From the NCBI RefSeq assembly GCF_002849855.1, contig NZ_CP018616.1, positions 682,001 to 746,000 of the forward strand: 64,000 nt of DNA. The letters run 5' to 3'. The notes beneath the pieces are model-generated. The model ran no database searches, was not told the origin of the DNA, and was given only the letters and a program-made list of their open reading frames with translations. Both the position numbers and the translations under genes were made by a program. The stretch's first letter is position 1; each line of letters starts with the position of its first letter. Shown one piece after another: positions 54,072 through 64,000 of this stretch. The stretch is from Vibrio azureus (GTDB lineage: Bacteria > Pseudomonadota > Gammaproteobacteria > Enterobacterales > Vibrionaceae).

Positions 54072-55322
54072 ATGCTTAAGCGTGATATGAACATTGCAGA
54101 TTACGATGCGGAACTGTTCGCAGCCATTCAGGAAGAGACTCTTCGTCAAGAAGAACATATTGAGCTCATCGCCTCTGAAAACTACACAAGCCCACGTGTG
54201 ATGGAAGCACAAGGCTCTCAGCTAACGAATAAATACGCAGAGGGTTACCCAGGTAAGCGTTACTATGGTGGTTGTGAGTATGTAGATAAAGCGGAATCAC
54301 TGGCTATTGATCGTGCATGCCAACTATTTGGTTGTGAATATGCTAACGTTCAACCTCACTCAGGTTCACAAGCTAACAGTGCAGTTTACATGGCGCTATT
54401 GAATCCAGGTGATACGGTTCTCGGTATGAGCCTTGCACATGGTGGTCACCTAACGCACGGTTCTCCAGTTAACTTTTCTGGTAAACATTACAACATCATT
54501 CCTTACGGTATCGATGAAGCGGGCCAAATTAACTACGACGAGATGGAGCAACTTGCTCTTGAACACAAACCTAAGATGATCATCGGTGGTTTTTCAGCAT
54601 ACTCGCAAATCGTAGACTGGAAAAAAATGCGTGAAATCGCGGATAAAGTTGGCGCTTACTTATTCGTCGATATGGCTCACGTTGCTGGTTTGATCGCAGC
54701 GGGAGAGTACCCAACACCAGTACCGCATGCACATGTTGTCACAACAACAACACATAAAACGCTAGCAGGCCCTCGTGGTGGTCTGATCCTGTCTAATGCA
54801 GGTGAAGATATGTACAAGAAGTTGAACTCAGCAGTATTCCCTGGTGGTCAAGGCGGTCCTCTAATGCACGTTATCGCTGGTAAAGCGGTTGCGTTCAAAG
54901 AAGCAATGGAACCTGAATTCAAAGCTTACCAAGCTCGCGTTGTAAAAAATGCCAAAGCAATGGTAGGTCAATTCCAAGAGCGTGGTTACAAGGTGGTGTC
55001 TAACGGTACTGAAAACCACTTATTCCTTGTTGACCTAATCGACAAAGATATTACGGGTAAAGACGCGGATGCAGCTCTTGGTGCAGCAAATATCACAGTC
55101 AACAAGAACTCTGTTCCTAACGATCCACGCAGTCCATTTGTGACGTCTGGTATCCGTATCGGTACCCCTGCGATCACTCGTCGTGGTTTTACCGAGGAAG
55201 ATTCAAAAGACTTAGCTAACTGGATGTGTGATGTGCTAGATAACCTCGGCAATGAGGAAGTGATCGAAGCGACTAAGCAGAAAGTACTAGAAATCTGTAA
55301 GCGTCTGCCAGTTTACGCCTAG
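54072..55322 (+). CDS. glyA: serine hydroxymethyltransferase
   Basis: GlyA interconverts serine and glycine with tetrahydrofolate, feeding one-carbon metabolism. The start at 54072 ([15 protein letters not shown]) has AGGAGA 6 bp upstream; the longer upstream frame is not used. The 416-residue protein has [13 protein letters not shown] near 29, the [18 protein letters not shown] segment near 50 and the PLP lysine in [16 protein letters not shown] (about residue 229). Confidence 0.98.
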   Translation: MLKRDMNIADYDAELFAAIQEETLRQEEHIELIASENYTSPRVMEAQGSQLTNKYAEGYPGKRYYGGCEYVDKAESLAIDRACQLFGCEYANVQPHSGSQANSAVYMALLNPGDTVLGMSLAHGGHLTHGSPVNFSGKHYNIIPYGIDEAGQINYDEMEQLALEHKPKMIIGGFSAYSQIVDWKKMREIADKVGAYLFVDMAHVAGLIAAGEYPTPVPHAHVVTTTTHKTLAGPRGGLILSNAGEDMYKKLNSAVFPGGQGGPLMHVIAGKAVAFKEAMEPEFKAYQARVVKNAKAMVGQFQERGYKVVSNGTENHLFLVDLIDKDITGKDADAALGAANITVNKNSVPNDPRSPFVTSGIRIGTPAITRRGFTEEDSKDLANWMCDVLDNLGNEEVIEATKQKVLEICKRLPVYA

Positions 55323-55401
55323 TTCTCTGTGTAAATTCGCTTGCTTGCAACAGGCTGACTCGTTTTATTTCTGCGATTCAGTCTGATAATTTGATTGAAG
55401 A

Positions 55402-55433
55402 AAGGTCCTCACTTGAGGACCTTTTTGTTTTTC
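55402..55433 (+). terminator. terminator after glyA
   Basis: Stem AAAGGTCCTCA / TGAGGACCTTT with loop CT and a T-rich tail, 80 bp after glyA. Confidence 0.9.
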
Positions 55434-55691
55434 TAGAATGAGGAACCTATTGTTAATGCTATTACTAATAGCGCGCTGAAATGAGATTTCTGATATCGCT
55501 TAAGCTCTTTGGAATGACGCACTTTGGTTTCTGAGAAATAGGTTATCATGTGGAGGCTTGGGAGAATTTGAGTGGAAAACGAAAGAGGTTATTAGACTCT
55601 GAAGATACTTTGAATTTACTCAAGAGCCCAACTTCGTCATTCCCTACAAGCGAGGAACGAGCGGGATAGGGAATCTCTTGTTGTCACTGTT

Positions 55692-55980
55692 GCTTTATAC
55701 CCAAGTGACTTCAAGATGTTTGATTCAGAGCGAGGTCACTGAGTCGAATTCAAGGAAGACAACGAAGCGGAATAGCAGGCTCTTTCTCATTTTTGTAAGA
55801 AGAACGGTTGTCTGACGCAAGAAGTCGGCTCAGTGACACGCTCCCAAAGGGCGAGCGGCCTTAACTCTCAGACTTTGTTAACGATTCTCAATGTAGAGCC
55901 ACTATATCTTCGAATCGTTGCCGCGCCTGAGAGTTAAGGTCATCTCGCTGAACGCAGCATCTTGAGGTTACTTGGGTATA
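55692..55980. repeat. MITE-like palindromic element
   Basis: Terminal arms TATACCCAAGTGACTTCAAG at the left and, inverted, CTTGAGGTTACTTGGGTATA at the right bound about 289 bp. A second nested pair, CTTAACTCTCAG and CTGAGAGTTAAG, lies inside. No coding frame is present. The whole 55323-56119 interval otherwise holds no gene. Ends belong to the dispersed repeat family. Confidence 0.75.
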
Positions 55981-56071
55981 TATTGCTTAGGCTTTTCGGA
56001 ATGAGGCATTTTTAGTTCTGAGAAACCGGCTTATTGTCCGAATGATGGTGTTTTATGTCCGACGGAAACAA

Positions 56072-56099
56072 GAAAGGTTAGCACTGTGCCAACCTTTCC
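56072..56099 (-). terminator. terminator-like hairpin after lipA
   Basis: Minus-strand stem GAAAGGTTGGCAC / GTGCTAACCTTTC with a short loop followed by TTG; weak T-tail. Confidence 0.65.
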
Positions 56100-56119
56100 T
56101 TATCAAAACAAGCGAGTGC

Positions 56120-57085
56120 TTATTTAATTTCGATACCTTGAGCCTGCATGTCGGCATGGTATGAAGAGCGAACGAATGGACCACACGCTGCATGGGTGAA
56201 GCCAAGCTCTAGTGCAATTTCTTTGAGTTCATCAAACTCAGAAGGTGGTACATAACGTTCTACCGGTAGGTGGTGACGGCTTGGTGCTAAGTACTGACCT
56301 AGAGTGAGCATTGTCACACCATGAGCACGAAGATCTTTCAGCACTTCAACAATTTCTTCTTTTGTTTCACCAAGCCCCATCATTAGACCTGACTTAGTTG
56401 GAACGTTTGGATGCTGTTCTTTGAACTTTTGTAGCAGTTGCAGTGACCACTTGTAGTTTGCACCTGGGCGAGCCTTACGATACAGACGAGGTGCTGTTTC
56501 TAGGTTGTGGTTGAATACATCTGGTGGATTGTCTTTCATGAGTTCAAGCGCCACATCCATACGACCACGGAAGTCAGGGACCAGAGTCTCAATCTTGATG
56601 TTTGGATTCAGCTCGCGAATTTCTCGGTTACAATTGGCGAAGTGTTCAGCGCCGCCATCACGTAAGTCATCTCGGTCTACTGACGTGATAACCACGTACT
56701 TGAGTTTCATATCTGCAATTGTTTTAGCCAGCTTTTTAGGCTCTTCGGCTTCAACAGGCAGTGGTCGGCCATGGGCAACGTCACAGAAAGGGCAACGACG
56801 TGTACAGATAGCACCTAAGATCATGAAAGTGGCAGTGCCGTGGTTAAAGCATTCCGCTAGGTTAGGGCATGACGCTTCTTCACAGACTGAGTGAAGGTTA
56901 TTTTTACGCATTGCCGCTTTAATATCTTGAATGCGTTGGCTATCGGCAGGAAGCTTGATTTTCATCCAATCAGGCTTGCGTAGCACTTCTTTCTGCTCTG
57001 TTGGCATGTTCTTTACTGGAATCAATGCCATCTTGTCGGCGTCACGATATTTAACGCCTTTTTCCATCTGGATTGGTTTGCTCAT
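56120..57085 (-). CDS. lipA: lipoyl synthase
   Basis: LipA inserts two sulfur atoms into octanoyl groups on lipoate-dependent enzymes. The 321-residue radical-SAM protein has the auxiliary-cluster motif [13 protein letters not shown] near residue 68 and the radical [11 protein letters not shown] motif near 94, plus [10 protein letters not shown] near 238. It overlaps the lipB end by four bases, so LipB product is passed directly to LipA in one operon. Confidence 0.98.
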   Translation of the reverse strand: MSKPIQMEKGVKYRDADKMALIPVKNMPTEQKEVLRKPDWMKIKLPADSQRIQDIKAAMRKNNLHSVCEEASCPNLAECFNHGTATFMILGAICTRRCPFCDVAHGRPLPVEAEEPKKLAKTIADMKLKYVVITSVDRDDLRDGGAEHFANCNREIRELNPNIKIETLVPDFRGRMDVALELMKDNPPDVFNHNLETAPRLYRKARPGANYKWSLQLLQKFKEQHPNVPTKSGLMMGLGETKEEIVEVLKDLRAHGVTMLTLGQYLAPSRHHLPVERYVPPSEFDELKEIALELGFTHAACGPFVRSSYHADMQAQGIEIK

Positions 57086-57744
57086 GCTTTATTACCTTGA
57101 GAAGGTGCTTCTGTGCTAAATTCTACTTGCTTATAATCAAGCAAAGTAACGAGTTCTTGTATTAGTTGTTCTTCTACGAGGTGGAGGTTGTCAGGTCCAC
57201 CGACTTGGCTTATCTGCACCATTTCCATGCCTTCATAGCCACAAGGATTGATACGCAGAAATGGCGCTAAATCCATATTGACGTTTAATGCAAGACCATG
57301 AAAAGAGCAACCTTTACGAATACGTAGGCCAAGAGAGCATATTTTTTTGCCATCAACATAAACACCTGGTGCATCGGGACGAGCTGCAGAGTCGATATCA
57401 TATGCTTTTAGTGTATTGATCACGATGTTCTCAATATGAGTCACGAGATCGCGCACACCGAAGTTTTTACGGCGCAGGTTGATCAAAAAGTATGCGACCA
57501 ACTGGCCAGGACCATGGTAGGTAACTTGCCCACCGCGATCACTTTGTACAACAGGAATATCCCCAGTATTTAGAAGGTGTTCAGCTTTACCTGCTTGACC
57601 CTGAGTAAAAACGGGGTTGTGTTCTACTAACCATACTTCATCTAGAGTGTCTTCTGTACGTTGATCAGTAAACTCATGCATCGCCTTCCATACTGGCTCA
57701 TAATCTTGGCGTCCAAGTCGTTTAACAACAAGTTGGTGTTGCAT
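57082..57744 (-). CDS. lipB: lipoyl(octanoyl) transferase
   Basis: LipB transfers octanoate from acyl carrier protein to apo-enzymes. The start at 57744 ([11 protein letters not shown]) is preferred to one 15 bp upstream. The 220-residue protein has [16 protein letters not shown] near residue 70 with the catalytic Lys/Cys region around [20 protein letters not shown] near 133. Operon with lipA. Confidence 0.96.
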   Translation of the reverse strand: MQHQLVVKRLGRQDYEPVWKAMHEFTDQRTEDTLDEVWLVEHNPVFTQGQAGKAEHLLNTGDIPVVQSDRGGQVTYHGPGQLVAYFLINLRRKNFGVRDLVTHIENIVINTLKAYDIDSAARPDAPGVYVDGKKICSLGLRIRKGCSFHGLALNVNMDLAPFLRINPCGYEGMEMVQISQVGGPDNLHLVEEQLIQELVTLLDYKQVEFSTEAPSQGNKA

Positions 57745-57866
57745 GGAAATTCCTGTCACTAATAAATAAAGTGATTGGATTATAAACCGGATGTCCTTGA
57801 TGCTCTACAGTTGAGCAACAGATTTTTAACGGAAAAGTGAAATAGGTTAAATTATCTTACTGATAA

Positions 57867-57895
57867 ATAAAAAGAAAGCAGCCGAAGCTGCTTTC
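57867..57895 (-). terminator. terminator after ybeD
   Basis: Minus-strand stem GAAAGCAGC TTCG GCTGCTTTC followed by TTTTTATTT, 25 bp beyond the ybeD stop. Confidence 0.88.
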
Positions 57896-57920
57896 AAAAA
57901 AATTTTAACCTATCAAAAAA

Positions 57921-58199
57921 TTACAGAACCATACGAACGATGTCGATTTCACCTAACTCTTTGTAAAGTGTCTCAACTTGCTCAATAGAGGTCGCTGTGA
58001 TGTTAATGGATAGTGAATGGTAGTTACCTTTGGCGCTTGGTTTGATTGTTGGGCTGTAGTTGCCCGGAGCATGGCGCTGGATAACTTCTAGAACAAGCTC
58101 TGGAAGTTCAGGTTTAGCATGACCCATGACCTTGTATGTAAATGAACAAGGAAACTCAAGCAGGTCTTTCAATTTTGCATCTGAGTTGATGGTTAGCAT
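57921..58199 (-). CDS. ybeD: YbeD/DUF493 protein
   Basis: The start at 58199 gives [20 protein letters not shown], the family N terminus; the longer frame above it is not used. The 92-residue protein has the ACT-like ferredoxin fold with [20 protein letters not shown] and [19 protein letters not shown]. It is found between dacA and lipB in E. coli and here. Function is unknown; a role in lipoate or cell-wall regulation has been suggested from context only. Confidence 0.94.
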   Translation of the reverse strand: MLTINSDAKLKDLLEFPCSFTYKVMGHAKPELPELVLEVIQRHAPGNYSPTIKPSAKGNYHSLSINITATSIEQVETLYKELGEIDIVRMVL

Positions 58200-58269
58200 A
58201 TCGTTAACTCCAGTAAGAATATGATGTAATCCGGCATAGTACCGCCAAATAAGTGTGAACTCAAGACTC

Positions 58270-58297
58270 AAAAGCCGCCCAGAATCGGCGGCTTTTG
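58270..58297. terminator. bidirectional terminator after dacA
   Basis: Stem AAAAGCCGCC / GGCGGCTTTT with loop CAGAATC lies 30 bp beyond the dacA stop on the minus strand. Confidence 0.85.
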
Positions 58298-58326
58298 TAG
58301 GATGAGTTGGAGTTCGAGTCTAAATA

Positions 58327-59511
58327 TTAAAAGAAGCTCTTAAACAACAACACGATGTAATCCCACATACGGCTGAACAAGCTGCCTTCTTCGACCGTTT
58401 CAAGAGCTAAAAGAGGGTACTCTGCAATATCTTTGCCGTCTACTTGATAGTATAGCTTACCAACAACATCACCCTTACTGATCGGTGCTTCGAGTTCTTT
58501 TTCAAGAATAAAGCTTGCCTCTAAGTTCTTCGCTTCGCCTCGTGGCAAGGTGACAAAAGTATCTTGGTCAAGACCTAATGCTACAGTGTCTTTGTTACCT
58601 TTCCAGATTTTTTCTTCTACGAAGGTTTCGCCGGCTTTATGTGGCGCAACCGTTTCAAAGAAGCGGAAGCCATAGCTCAATAGCTTTTTACTTTCTGACT
58701 TACGCGCATTCGCATCTTTTGTTCCCATTACGACAGCAACAAGACGCATTTTTCCTTCGGTAGCAGAGCTGACTAGGCTATAGCCTGCATTGCTTGTGTG
58801 ACCGGTTTTGATCCCGTCAACGTTCATGCTTTTATCCCAAAGAAGACCGTTACGGTTGTATTGGGTAATGCCGTTGTAGGTGAACTTTTTATCGGAATAG
58901 ATACGATACTCGTCAGGCACATCACGAATTAAGGCTTTGCCAAGCAGCGCCATATCGTAAGGTGTTGAGTAAAGGTTCGGGTTATCTAGGCCATGAACAT
59001 TAGCAAAGTGGGTGTTTTCCATGCCAATGGTGTTCGCCCAAGCATTCATCAAATCAACAAATGCATCTTCAGAGCCCGCGATGTGTTCAGCCATAGCGAC
59101 ACAGGCATCGTTACCTGACTGAATGATGATGCCACGGTTAAGATCTTTTACTTTTACCGTTGTGCCAACTTCAATAAACATTTTTGAAGAGTCTGGGAAG
59201 TTTTTTGCCCAAGCATTTTGACTGATGGTGACGTCATCATCTTCTGAAATATTGCCACGTGCAAGCTCTTGGCCGATGACGTAGCTGGTCATCATTTTAG
59301 TGAGGCTAGCTGGAGATAACTTAGTGTTCATCTCTTTTTCAGCTAGGACTTTACCAGAGTTGTAATCCATTAACACGAAGCCTTTTGCCGCAATTTGAGG
59401 GGCATCTGGAACAACGCTTGGTGAAGAAAGAGCAGGTTGAGCGAAGGTTGCAGAAAGGGCAACCGAAGTCATGAGAGTCGCTCTCAAAAGAGTATTTTTA
59501 GTCATGGTCAT
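58327..59511 (-). CDS. dacA: D-alanyl-D-alanine carboxypeptidase (PBP5)
   Basis: PBP5 trims the terminal D-Ala from peptidoglycan stem peptides in the periplasm. The 394-residue protein has a signal peptide (about 1-29), the serine acyl-enzyme motif SLTKMM near residue 69, SGNDACV near 132, KTGHTSNAG near 235, and an amphipathic C-terminal membrane anchor (LFSRMWDYIVLLFKSFF). It starts the dacA end of the cell-wall cluster. Confidence 0.97.
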   Translation of the reverse strand: MTMTKNTLLRATLMTSVALSATFAQPALSSPSVVPDAPQIAAKGFVLMDYNSGKVLAEKEMNTKLSPASLTKMMTSYVIGQELARGNISEDDDVTISQNAWAKNFPDSSKMFIEVGTTVKVKDLNRGIIIQSGNDACVAMAEHIAGSEDAFVDLMNAWANTIGMENTHFANVHGLDNPNLYSTPYDMALLGKALIRDVPDEYRIYSDKKFTYNGITQYNRNGLLWDKSMNVDGIKTGHTSNAGYSLVSSATEGKMRLVAVVMGTKDANARKSESKKLLSYGFRFFETVAPHKAGETFVEEKIWKGNKDTVALGLDQDTFVTLPRGEAKNLEASFILEKELEAPISKGDVVGKLYYQVDGKDIAEYPLLALETVEEGSLFSRMWDYIVLLFKSFF

Positions 59512-59601
59512 TTAAATTTTTTGGGTTAACTGGCGATATCTTAACAGAATCCAAAGCGATATAAGAGAGTGGAAGCTGAATAGATACTCGCGATACTTAG
59601 T

Positions 59602-60405
59602 TTATTTGTCAAGTTTGTGTTTTTTTATAAACGCTGTTGAGTAACCAAGTGACTTGACTTTGTCCAATATTGATTGAGTTAAAGAATAGTCATTAAATGG
59701 CCCCAACATTAAACGATGTTTTGTACTTGTGCTTTCTAAGAACGCATCTGTTGATAATTGTTGACCAATTTTTTCCGCTAAAGTTCGAGTGCGTTCTTTG
59801 TCCGTTGAAGACGCAACTTGTACTACATACTTAGGGTGAGCTTCTAGCGCGGCTTCATCTGTCGGCCTTTCAACTGTGATCACTTCAATTTCGACATTGG
59901 CAGTGCCCGTTTTGATTACATCTATCTTAGAGGCGGCGGCATAGCTGAGATCAATGATGCGTCCTGGATGAAACGGGCCACGGTCGTTAACACGGACAAT
60001 GGTTGATTTGCCATTATCTGTGTTGGTGACTTTGACGAAGCTTGGCAGTGGAAGAGTTTTGTGAGCCGCTGTCATGGAGTACATGTCGTAAATTTCACCA
60101 TTTGAGGTGAGATGACCCTGAAACTTTTTGCCATACCAAGAGGCTCGCCCAGTTTGTTTGAACCCTGCCACATCTTGGATGATTTTATAATCTTGGCCAC
60201 GGAGGTGGTAGTCACGATTTCCACCTAGGCTATAAGGTTCATATTGAGGATGCGCATCTTCAATATGCTCGACAGATAGAGGGTTTGTTGGAGCGACATC
60301 ATTTTCAAGTTCATATCGCCCTTGTGGCTCTTTTTTATTAGGTGTCGAACACCCGGCTAAAATCAGCGTACAAAAAATTAATGAATATAATGATTGTTTT
60401 TGCAT
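59602..60405 (-). CDS. rlpA: septal ring lytic transglycosylase RlpA family lipoprotein
   Basis: RlpA cleaves denuded peptidoglycan in some species. The 267-residue protein has lipobox LAGC near residue 17, the double-psi beta-barrel domain with GRASWYGKKFQGHLTSNGE near 85 (the Asp/Glu/His catalytic region) and VRVNDRGPFHPGRIIDLS near 140, and a C-terminal SPOR domain (about 190-267). It follows mrdB by 3 bp. Confidence 0.95.
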   Translation of the reverse strand: MQKQSLYSLIFCTLILAGCSTPNKKEPQGRYELENDVAPTNPLSVEHIEDAHPQYEPYSLGGNRDYHLRGQDYKIIQDVAGFKQTGRASWYGKKFQGHLTSNGEIYDMYSMTAAHKTLPLPSFVKVTNTDNGKSTIVRVNDRGPFHPGRIIDLSYAAASKIDVIKTGTANVEIEVITVERPTDEAALEAHPKYVVQVASSTDKERTRTLAEKIGQQLSTDAFLESTSTKHRLMLGPFNDYSLTQSILDKVKSLGYSTAFIKKHKLDK

Positions 60406-60408
60406 GGT

Positions 60409-61530
60409 CTAGGTCGCCTTAGAGAATGCCTTGCGGTGCGTATGAATTGACATGAGAATGCCAAACCCTGCCATAAGAGTAACCATTGAGGTACCTCCGT
60501 AGCTGATCAGCGGTAAAGGAACGCCAACGACGGGTAGGATACCACTTACCATACCAATATTTACAAAAATATAAACAAAGAAGCTTAATACAATACTACC
60601 TGCCATCATTCGGCCAAACGCCGTTTGTGCTTGGCTTGCGAGGTAAAGGCCTCGGCCAATAATGAATAAATAAATACTCAGAAGCCCGAGAAAGCCAATC
60701 ATTCCCCATTCTTCTGCAATCACAGCAAAGATAAAATCAGTGTGTCGTTCTGGGAGAAATTCTAGCTGTGATTGAGTGCCTTGCAACCAACCTTTTCCAG
60801 ATATTCCTCCAGAGCCAATCGCAATTTTACTCTGAATAATATGGTAGCCAGCTCCAAGAGGATCGGACTCAGGATTAAATAACGTTCGAACGCGAACCTT
60901 TTGGTATTCTCGCATTAAGAAGAACCATAAGATTGGGATAAAGCCACCCAATGCTAACGCTGCTGCAATGATAATTTTCCAACTGATGCCGGCTAAGAAA
61001 ATAACAAAGATACCGGAGGCAGCGATCAGGATAGAAGTACCTAAATCAGGCTGCTTCGCAATAAGAATTGTCGGCAAACAGACAAGGATAAGTGCCACAA
61101 TTAAGGTTCTAAAAGTTGGCGGAAGAGGTTGACGGCCGATGTATCTGGCTACCATTAAAGGGACGGCTAACTTAAGCAGCTCTGAAGGTTGGAATCGGAC
61201 AAAACCTAAATTTAGCCACCGCTGTGCGCCTTTCGAGGCTTCTCCAAAAAAGAGAACGCCAAGAAGTAAGACGATACCAGCGATGAACATCAAGGGAGCC
61301 ACACCTTCATAGCTTCTTGGAGACAGTTGGGCCAGCACAATCATGACTAAAAGTGATAGCCCCATACGTGCAGCCTGTCTATCCATCATTGCAAGGTTCT
61401 GGCCACTTGCACTGTACATGATGACAAGACCAAACCCCATTAAAGCTAGGATGCCAAGTAGAAGTGGCAAATCAATATGAAAGCGTTCAAAGAGCGAGCG
61501 GTTTTTACCCGTTGATGGGTCCATTTTCAT
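60409..61530 (-). CDS. mrdB: rod-shape glycosyltransferase RodA
   Basis: RodA is the SEDS peptidoglycan glycosyltransferase of the elongasome, working with PBP2. The 373-residue membrane protein has about ten helices and the SEDS motifs [11 protein letters not shown] near residue 157, [20 protein letters not shown] near 245 and [11 protein letters not shown] near 337. It overlaps mrdA by four bases. Confidence 0.97.
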   Translation of the reverse strand: MKMDPSTGKNRSLFERFHIDLPLLLGILALMGFGLVIMYSASGQNLAMMDRQAARMGLSLLVMIVLAQLSPRSYEGVAPLMFIAGIVLLLGVLFFGEASKGAQRWLNLGFVRFQPSELLKLAVPLMVARYIGRQPLPPTFRTLIVALILVCLPTILIAKQPDLGTSILIAASGIFVIFLAGISWKIIIAAALALGGFIPILWFFLMREYQKVRVRTLFNPESDPLGAGYHIIQSKIAIGSGGISGKGWLQGTQSQLEFLPERHTDFIFAVIAEEWGMIGFLGLLSIYLFIIGRGLYLASQAQTAFGRMMAGSIVLSFFVYIFVNIGMVSGILPVVGVPLPLISYGGTSMVTLMAGFGILMSIHTHRKAFSKAT

Positions 61531-63455
61531 TCTTGTGTTACCTCTTGTTGCTCATCTTTTGGTTCTGTTGTGACTGCATCTGATTGGTCGCCAAGGAGAA
61601 CGTGGTCGAAAATCTTCCTCACGACGGGAGCGCCGTTACTGGAACCGCCACCCGCGTTTTCAAGCACGACCGTGACAATCAGTTCTGGATCATCGAAGGG
61701 GGCAAAGCCAGTGTAAAGAGCGTGGTCACGTAAATGCTCAGCGACTTCGTCTGCCTTGTACTCTTCATCTTCACCTAAACCAAAAACTTGTGCGGTGCCC
61801 GATTTACCTCCAGTTTGGTAAGGGCTATCAGTGAAAGCTCGTCGTGCGGTACCTTTTGTTCCATGGTTTACTAAGCGCATGCCTTCTTTAGCGAGTTGCC
61901 AGTACTGCTCATGGACATTTTCAATGGGTGGATAGGTGACATACTCAGACGACGTTTGCTGTTCAAACTTCTCACCATTGTTGATGGTGGCTTTAAGTAA
62001 GTGCGGTGCGGTGACGGCGCCTTGATTGATCAAGACCGATGTCGCTTTAGCTATTTGCATCGGAGTAGCAGTCCAATAACCTTGGCCAATACCTACCGGG
62101 ATAGTATCGCCTTTATACCAAGGTGTTTTGTGGCGTGCCATTTTCCAGTCTCGGGTTGGCATGTTGGCCATACTTTCTTCATAAATATCAATGCCCGTGT
62201 AATCGCCAAAGCCGAACATTTTCATCCAATTAGAAATGCGATCTATGCCCATATCATAGGCAATTTGGTAGAAAAAAGTATCGACGGACTCTTCGATAGA
62301 TTTAACGATGTCGACTTTACCATGTCCCCAACGAAGCCAGTCTCTGAATGGGCGTGTATCCGAGTTTGGGATCCGCCAGTAGCCTGGATCATTACGGGTT
62401 GTGTTTGGGGTGACAACCCCTTCTTGTAAAGCAGCGACGGCCATAAAAGGTTTAATGGTCGAAGCGGGTGGATAAATGCCTAATGTGGTTCGATTGACGA
62501 GAGGGCGATTTTTATCATTCAGCAGTTTACTGTAAGCTTTGCCTGAAATGCCGTGTACAAAAGCGTTGGGATCATAGCTTGGGCTAGACACCATGGCGAG
62601 CACACCATTATCTTTCGGGTCCAGCACTACCGCACTGCCACGGCGTCCATCGAGCAATTCATGCAGGTACAATTGCAACTTGATATCGAGGTTTAAAACA
62701 ATGTCTTTTCCAGCAACAGGAGGGACATATTTGAGTACGCGGATGACACGCCCACGGCTGTTTACTTCAACTTCTTGATAACCAGCGGTGCCATGTAAAA
62801 GATCTTCGTAGTATTTTTCAATGCCCAATTTGCCAATATCACGGGTGGCTTTATAGTTGGCATCTTTGTCTTCTCTAATTAAACGTTGTAGATCTCGGTC
62901 GTTAATACGTGACACATAACCAATAACGTGGGTGAGAACGTCACTGTATGGATAATAGCGTTTCAGTGTGGCGTTGATTTCAGCTCCTGGAAAACGGTAT
63001 TGGTTTACTGAGAAAGTAGCAACTTGATCTTCATTGAGTTGAGTTAGAAGGGGCACCGATTTAAAACGTCTTGTCCGTTTACGCTCACGGTGAAAACGTT
63101 CGATTTGCTCTGGAGTAATATCAAGAAGCGCCTGCAGTTCCTGAATGGTTTCATCCATATCTTCAACCTTCTCTGGAGTCAGCTCTAAGTTGAAAACTGG
63201 GCGATTCTCTGCCAGTAGCACACCATTACGGTCGTATATCAGGCCACGGTTGGGAGCGATGGGAACCACTTTGATGCGGTTGTCATTTGATCGGGTTTTG
63301 TAGTCATCAAATTGGTTGATTTGAATGTGGTACATATTGGCAACCAATAGGCCTAATGCAATGACAATCGCTAAAAAGGCAACGATAGCACGTCTGGAAA
63401 ACAGGCGTGCTTCGGCTTGGTAATCTCGAATTTGACTGCGGCGTTTACGAATCAT
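61527..63455 (-). CDS. mrdA: penicillin-binding protein 2
   Basis: PBP2 is the elongasome transpeptidase. The 642-residue protein has an N-terminal transmembrane helix (about 27-45), a pedestal domain with [20 protein letters not shown] near 69, and the transpeptidase domain with active Ser in [10 protein letters not shown] near 326, SVDTFFYQ near 388 and KSGTAQVFG near 546. Order rlmH-mrdA-mrdB-rlpA-dacA matches E. coli. Confidence 0.98.
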   Translation of the reverse strand: MIRKRRSQIRDYQAEARLFSRRAIVAFLAIVIALGLLVANMYHIQINQFDDYKTRSNDNRIKVVPIAPNRGLIYDRNGVLLAENRPVFNLELTPEKVEDMDETIQELQALLDITPEQIERFHRERKRTRRFKSVPLLTQLNEDQVATFSVNQYRFPGAEINATLKRYYPYSDVLTHVIGYVSRINDRDLQRLIREDKDANYKATRDIGKLGIEKYYEDLLHGTAGYQEVEVNSRGRVIRVLKYVPPVAGKDIVLNLDIKLQLYLHELLDGRRGSAVVLDPKDNGVLAMVSSPSYDPNAFVHGISGKAYSKLLNDKNRPLVNRTTLGIYPPASTIKPFMAVAALQEGVVTPNTTRNDPGYWRIPNSDTRPFRDWLRWGHGKVDIVKSIEESVDTFFYQIAYDMGIDRISNWMKMFGFGDYTGIDIYEESMANMPTRDWKMARHKTPWYKGDTIPVGIGQGYWTATPMQIAKATSVLINQGAVTAPHLLKATINNGEKFEQQTSSEYVTYPPIENVHEQYWQLAKEGMRLVNHGTKGTARRAFTDSPYQTGGKSGTAQVFGLGEDEEYKADEVAEHLRDHALYTGFAPFDDPELIVTVVLENAGGGSSNGAPVVRKIFDHVLLGDQSDAVTTEPKDEQQEVTQE

Positions 63456-63484
63456 GAACGCTTATCTCTACAGATAAATGGCGA

Positions 63485-63955
63485 TTACTCGCGGTGGTAA
63501 GGGTGGTTAGCGGTAATGCTCCACGCTCGGTATAAACTTTCTGCCATAACAATACGCACCAGTGGATGGGGTAGTGTGAGAGCTGAGAGCGACCAGCTTT
63601 GATCGGCTGCAGCTTTACAAGCAGGGGCAAGCCCTTCAGGACCACCGATCAAGATGGAGACATCCCTAGCGTCTAGTTTCCAAGATTCGAGCTGTTCAGC
63701 AAGCTGCGGGGTGTCCCACTTCTTACCAGGAATATCTAGGGTAACGATGCGGTTACCTTTTGGTACCGCTGCTAACATAGCCTCGCCTTCTTTTTGCAAA
63801 ATACGGGCAATGTCAGCATTCTTTCCTCGTTTTCCAGCTGTTATTTCAATCAGTTCCAGTGGCATGTCATGAGGGAAGCGACGACGGTATTCTTGGAATC
63901 CTTCTTCGACCCATTTAGGCATTTTTGTTCCGACAGCAATTAATTGAATCTTCAA
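63485..63955 (-). CDS. rlmH: 23S rRNA pseudouridine1915 N3-methyltransferase
   Basis: RlmH methylates pseudouridine 1915 in helix 69 of 23S rRNA on assembled ribosomes. The 156-residue SPOUT-fold dimeric protein has [20 protein letters not shown] at the N terminus, [19 protein letters not shown] near 99 and the SAM-binding [20 protein letters not shown] near 126. Confidence 0.97.
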   Translation of the reverse strand: MKIQLIAVGTKMPKWVEEGFQEYRRRFPHDMPLELIEITAGKRGKNADIARILQKEGEAMLAAVPKGNRIVTLDIPGKKWDTPQLAEQLESWKLDARDVSILIGGPEGLAPACKAAADQSWSLSALTLPHPLVRIVMAESLYRAWSITANHPYHRE

Positions 63956-63959
63956 GGAA

Positions 63960-64000
63960 TTAACCCCAGAGTTTTTCTAGTTGATAGAGAGAGCGGTGTT
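63960..64000 (-). CDS. rsfS: ribosomal silencing factor RsfS, last codons only
   Basis: The minus strand at the window edge reads [12 protein letters not shown] followed by TAA, the usual end of RsfS, which always precedes rlmH in this cluster. It ends 4 bp before the rlmH start. RsfS binds L14 of the 50S subunit and blocks subunit joining in stationary phase. Confidence 0.85.
   Translation of the reverse strand, partial: HRSLYQLEKLWG

Overview
The window is chromosomal DNA of a Vibrio species (Gammaproteobacteria, Vibrionaceae). The evidence is a sodium-driven PomAB stator pair, the gcvA/gcvB-ygdD-rlmM order, the metNIQ-gmhB neighbourhood, a YbeD-LipB-LipA / DacA-RlpA-RodA-PBP2-RlmH cluster, and many intergenic copies of a repeat with the core ACTTGGGTATA. 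The species cannot be fixed from the sequence alone.

Layout. (1) 1-27.04 kb is conserved backbone: riboflavin and thiamine genes with nusB and pgpA; a minus-strand isoprenoid operon xseB-ispA-dxs; pomAB; thiI; the GcvB small RNA divergent from gcvA, followed by an alpha/beta hydrolase, a DUF423 protein and rlmM; a secreted DNA/RNA endonuclease; xni; ppnN; two degenerate GGDEF proteins; queF; syd; a zinc-ribbon protein; and the metNIQ methionine importer under a tandem MetJ operator. (2) 27.2-52.26 kb is an accessory island between metN and gmhB. (3) 52.45-64 kb is backbone again: gmhB, a YitT protein, glyA with a PurR-like box, lipA-lipB-ybeD, dacA-rlpA-mrdB-mrdA-rlmH, and the last codons of rsfS.

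The island is more AT-rich than its surroundings, has no integrase, and is full of IS6-family (IS26-like) elements: one intact copy, two decayed copies, at least five solo right-end remnants and two perfect 20-bp end-to-end scars. A 125-bp inverted repeat (27596-27720 and 52050-52174), with IS6 remnants just outside it, frames about 24.6 kb. Cargo, left to right: a DUF1778/GNAT toxin-antitoxin pair; a cupin_5 + SDR pair; a decayed IS256-family element; an adenosylhomocysteinase-like protein; a truncated IS4-family gene; a decapitated leucine-rich-repeat protein; two orphan SUKH-3-like immunity genes flanking a membrane protein; an hscC-DUF1266-J-domain/Sel1 operon; a HEAT-like putative immunity gene; a 1258-residue MIX type VI secretion effector with a C-terminal YwqJ-type deaminase domain and a SUKH-3-like immunity gene 6 bp downstream; and small membrane, lipoprotein and DUF2167 genes on the minus strand.

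The most interesting feature is this effector-immunity island. Three immunity paralogues share the same terminator tail. Both orphan copies, and also the unrelated HEAT-like immunity gene, sit directly behind a solo IS6 right end. This suggests that IS6-mediated events built an array of immunity cassettes around one type VI toxin. No type VI structural genes are present, so the effector must use an apparatus encoded elsewhere.
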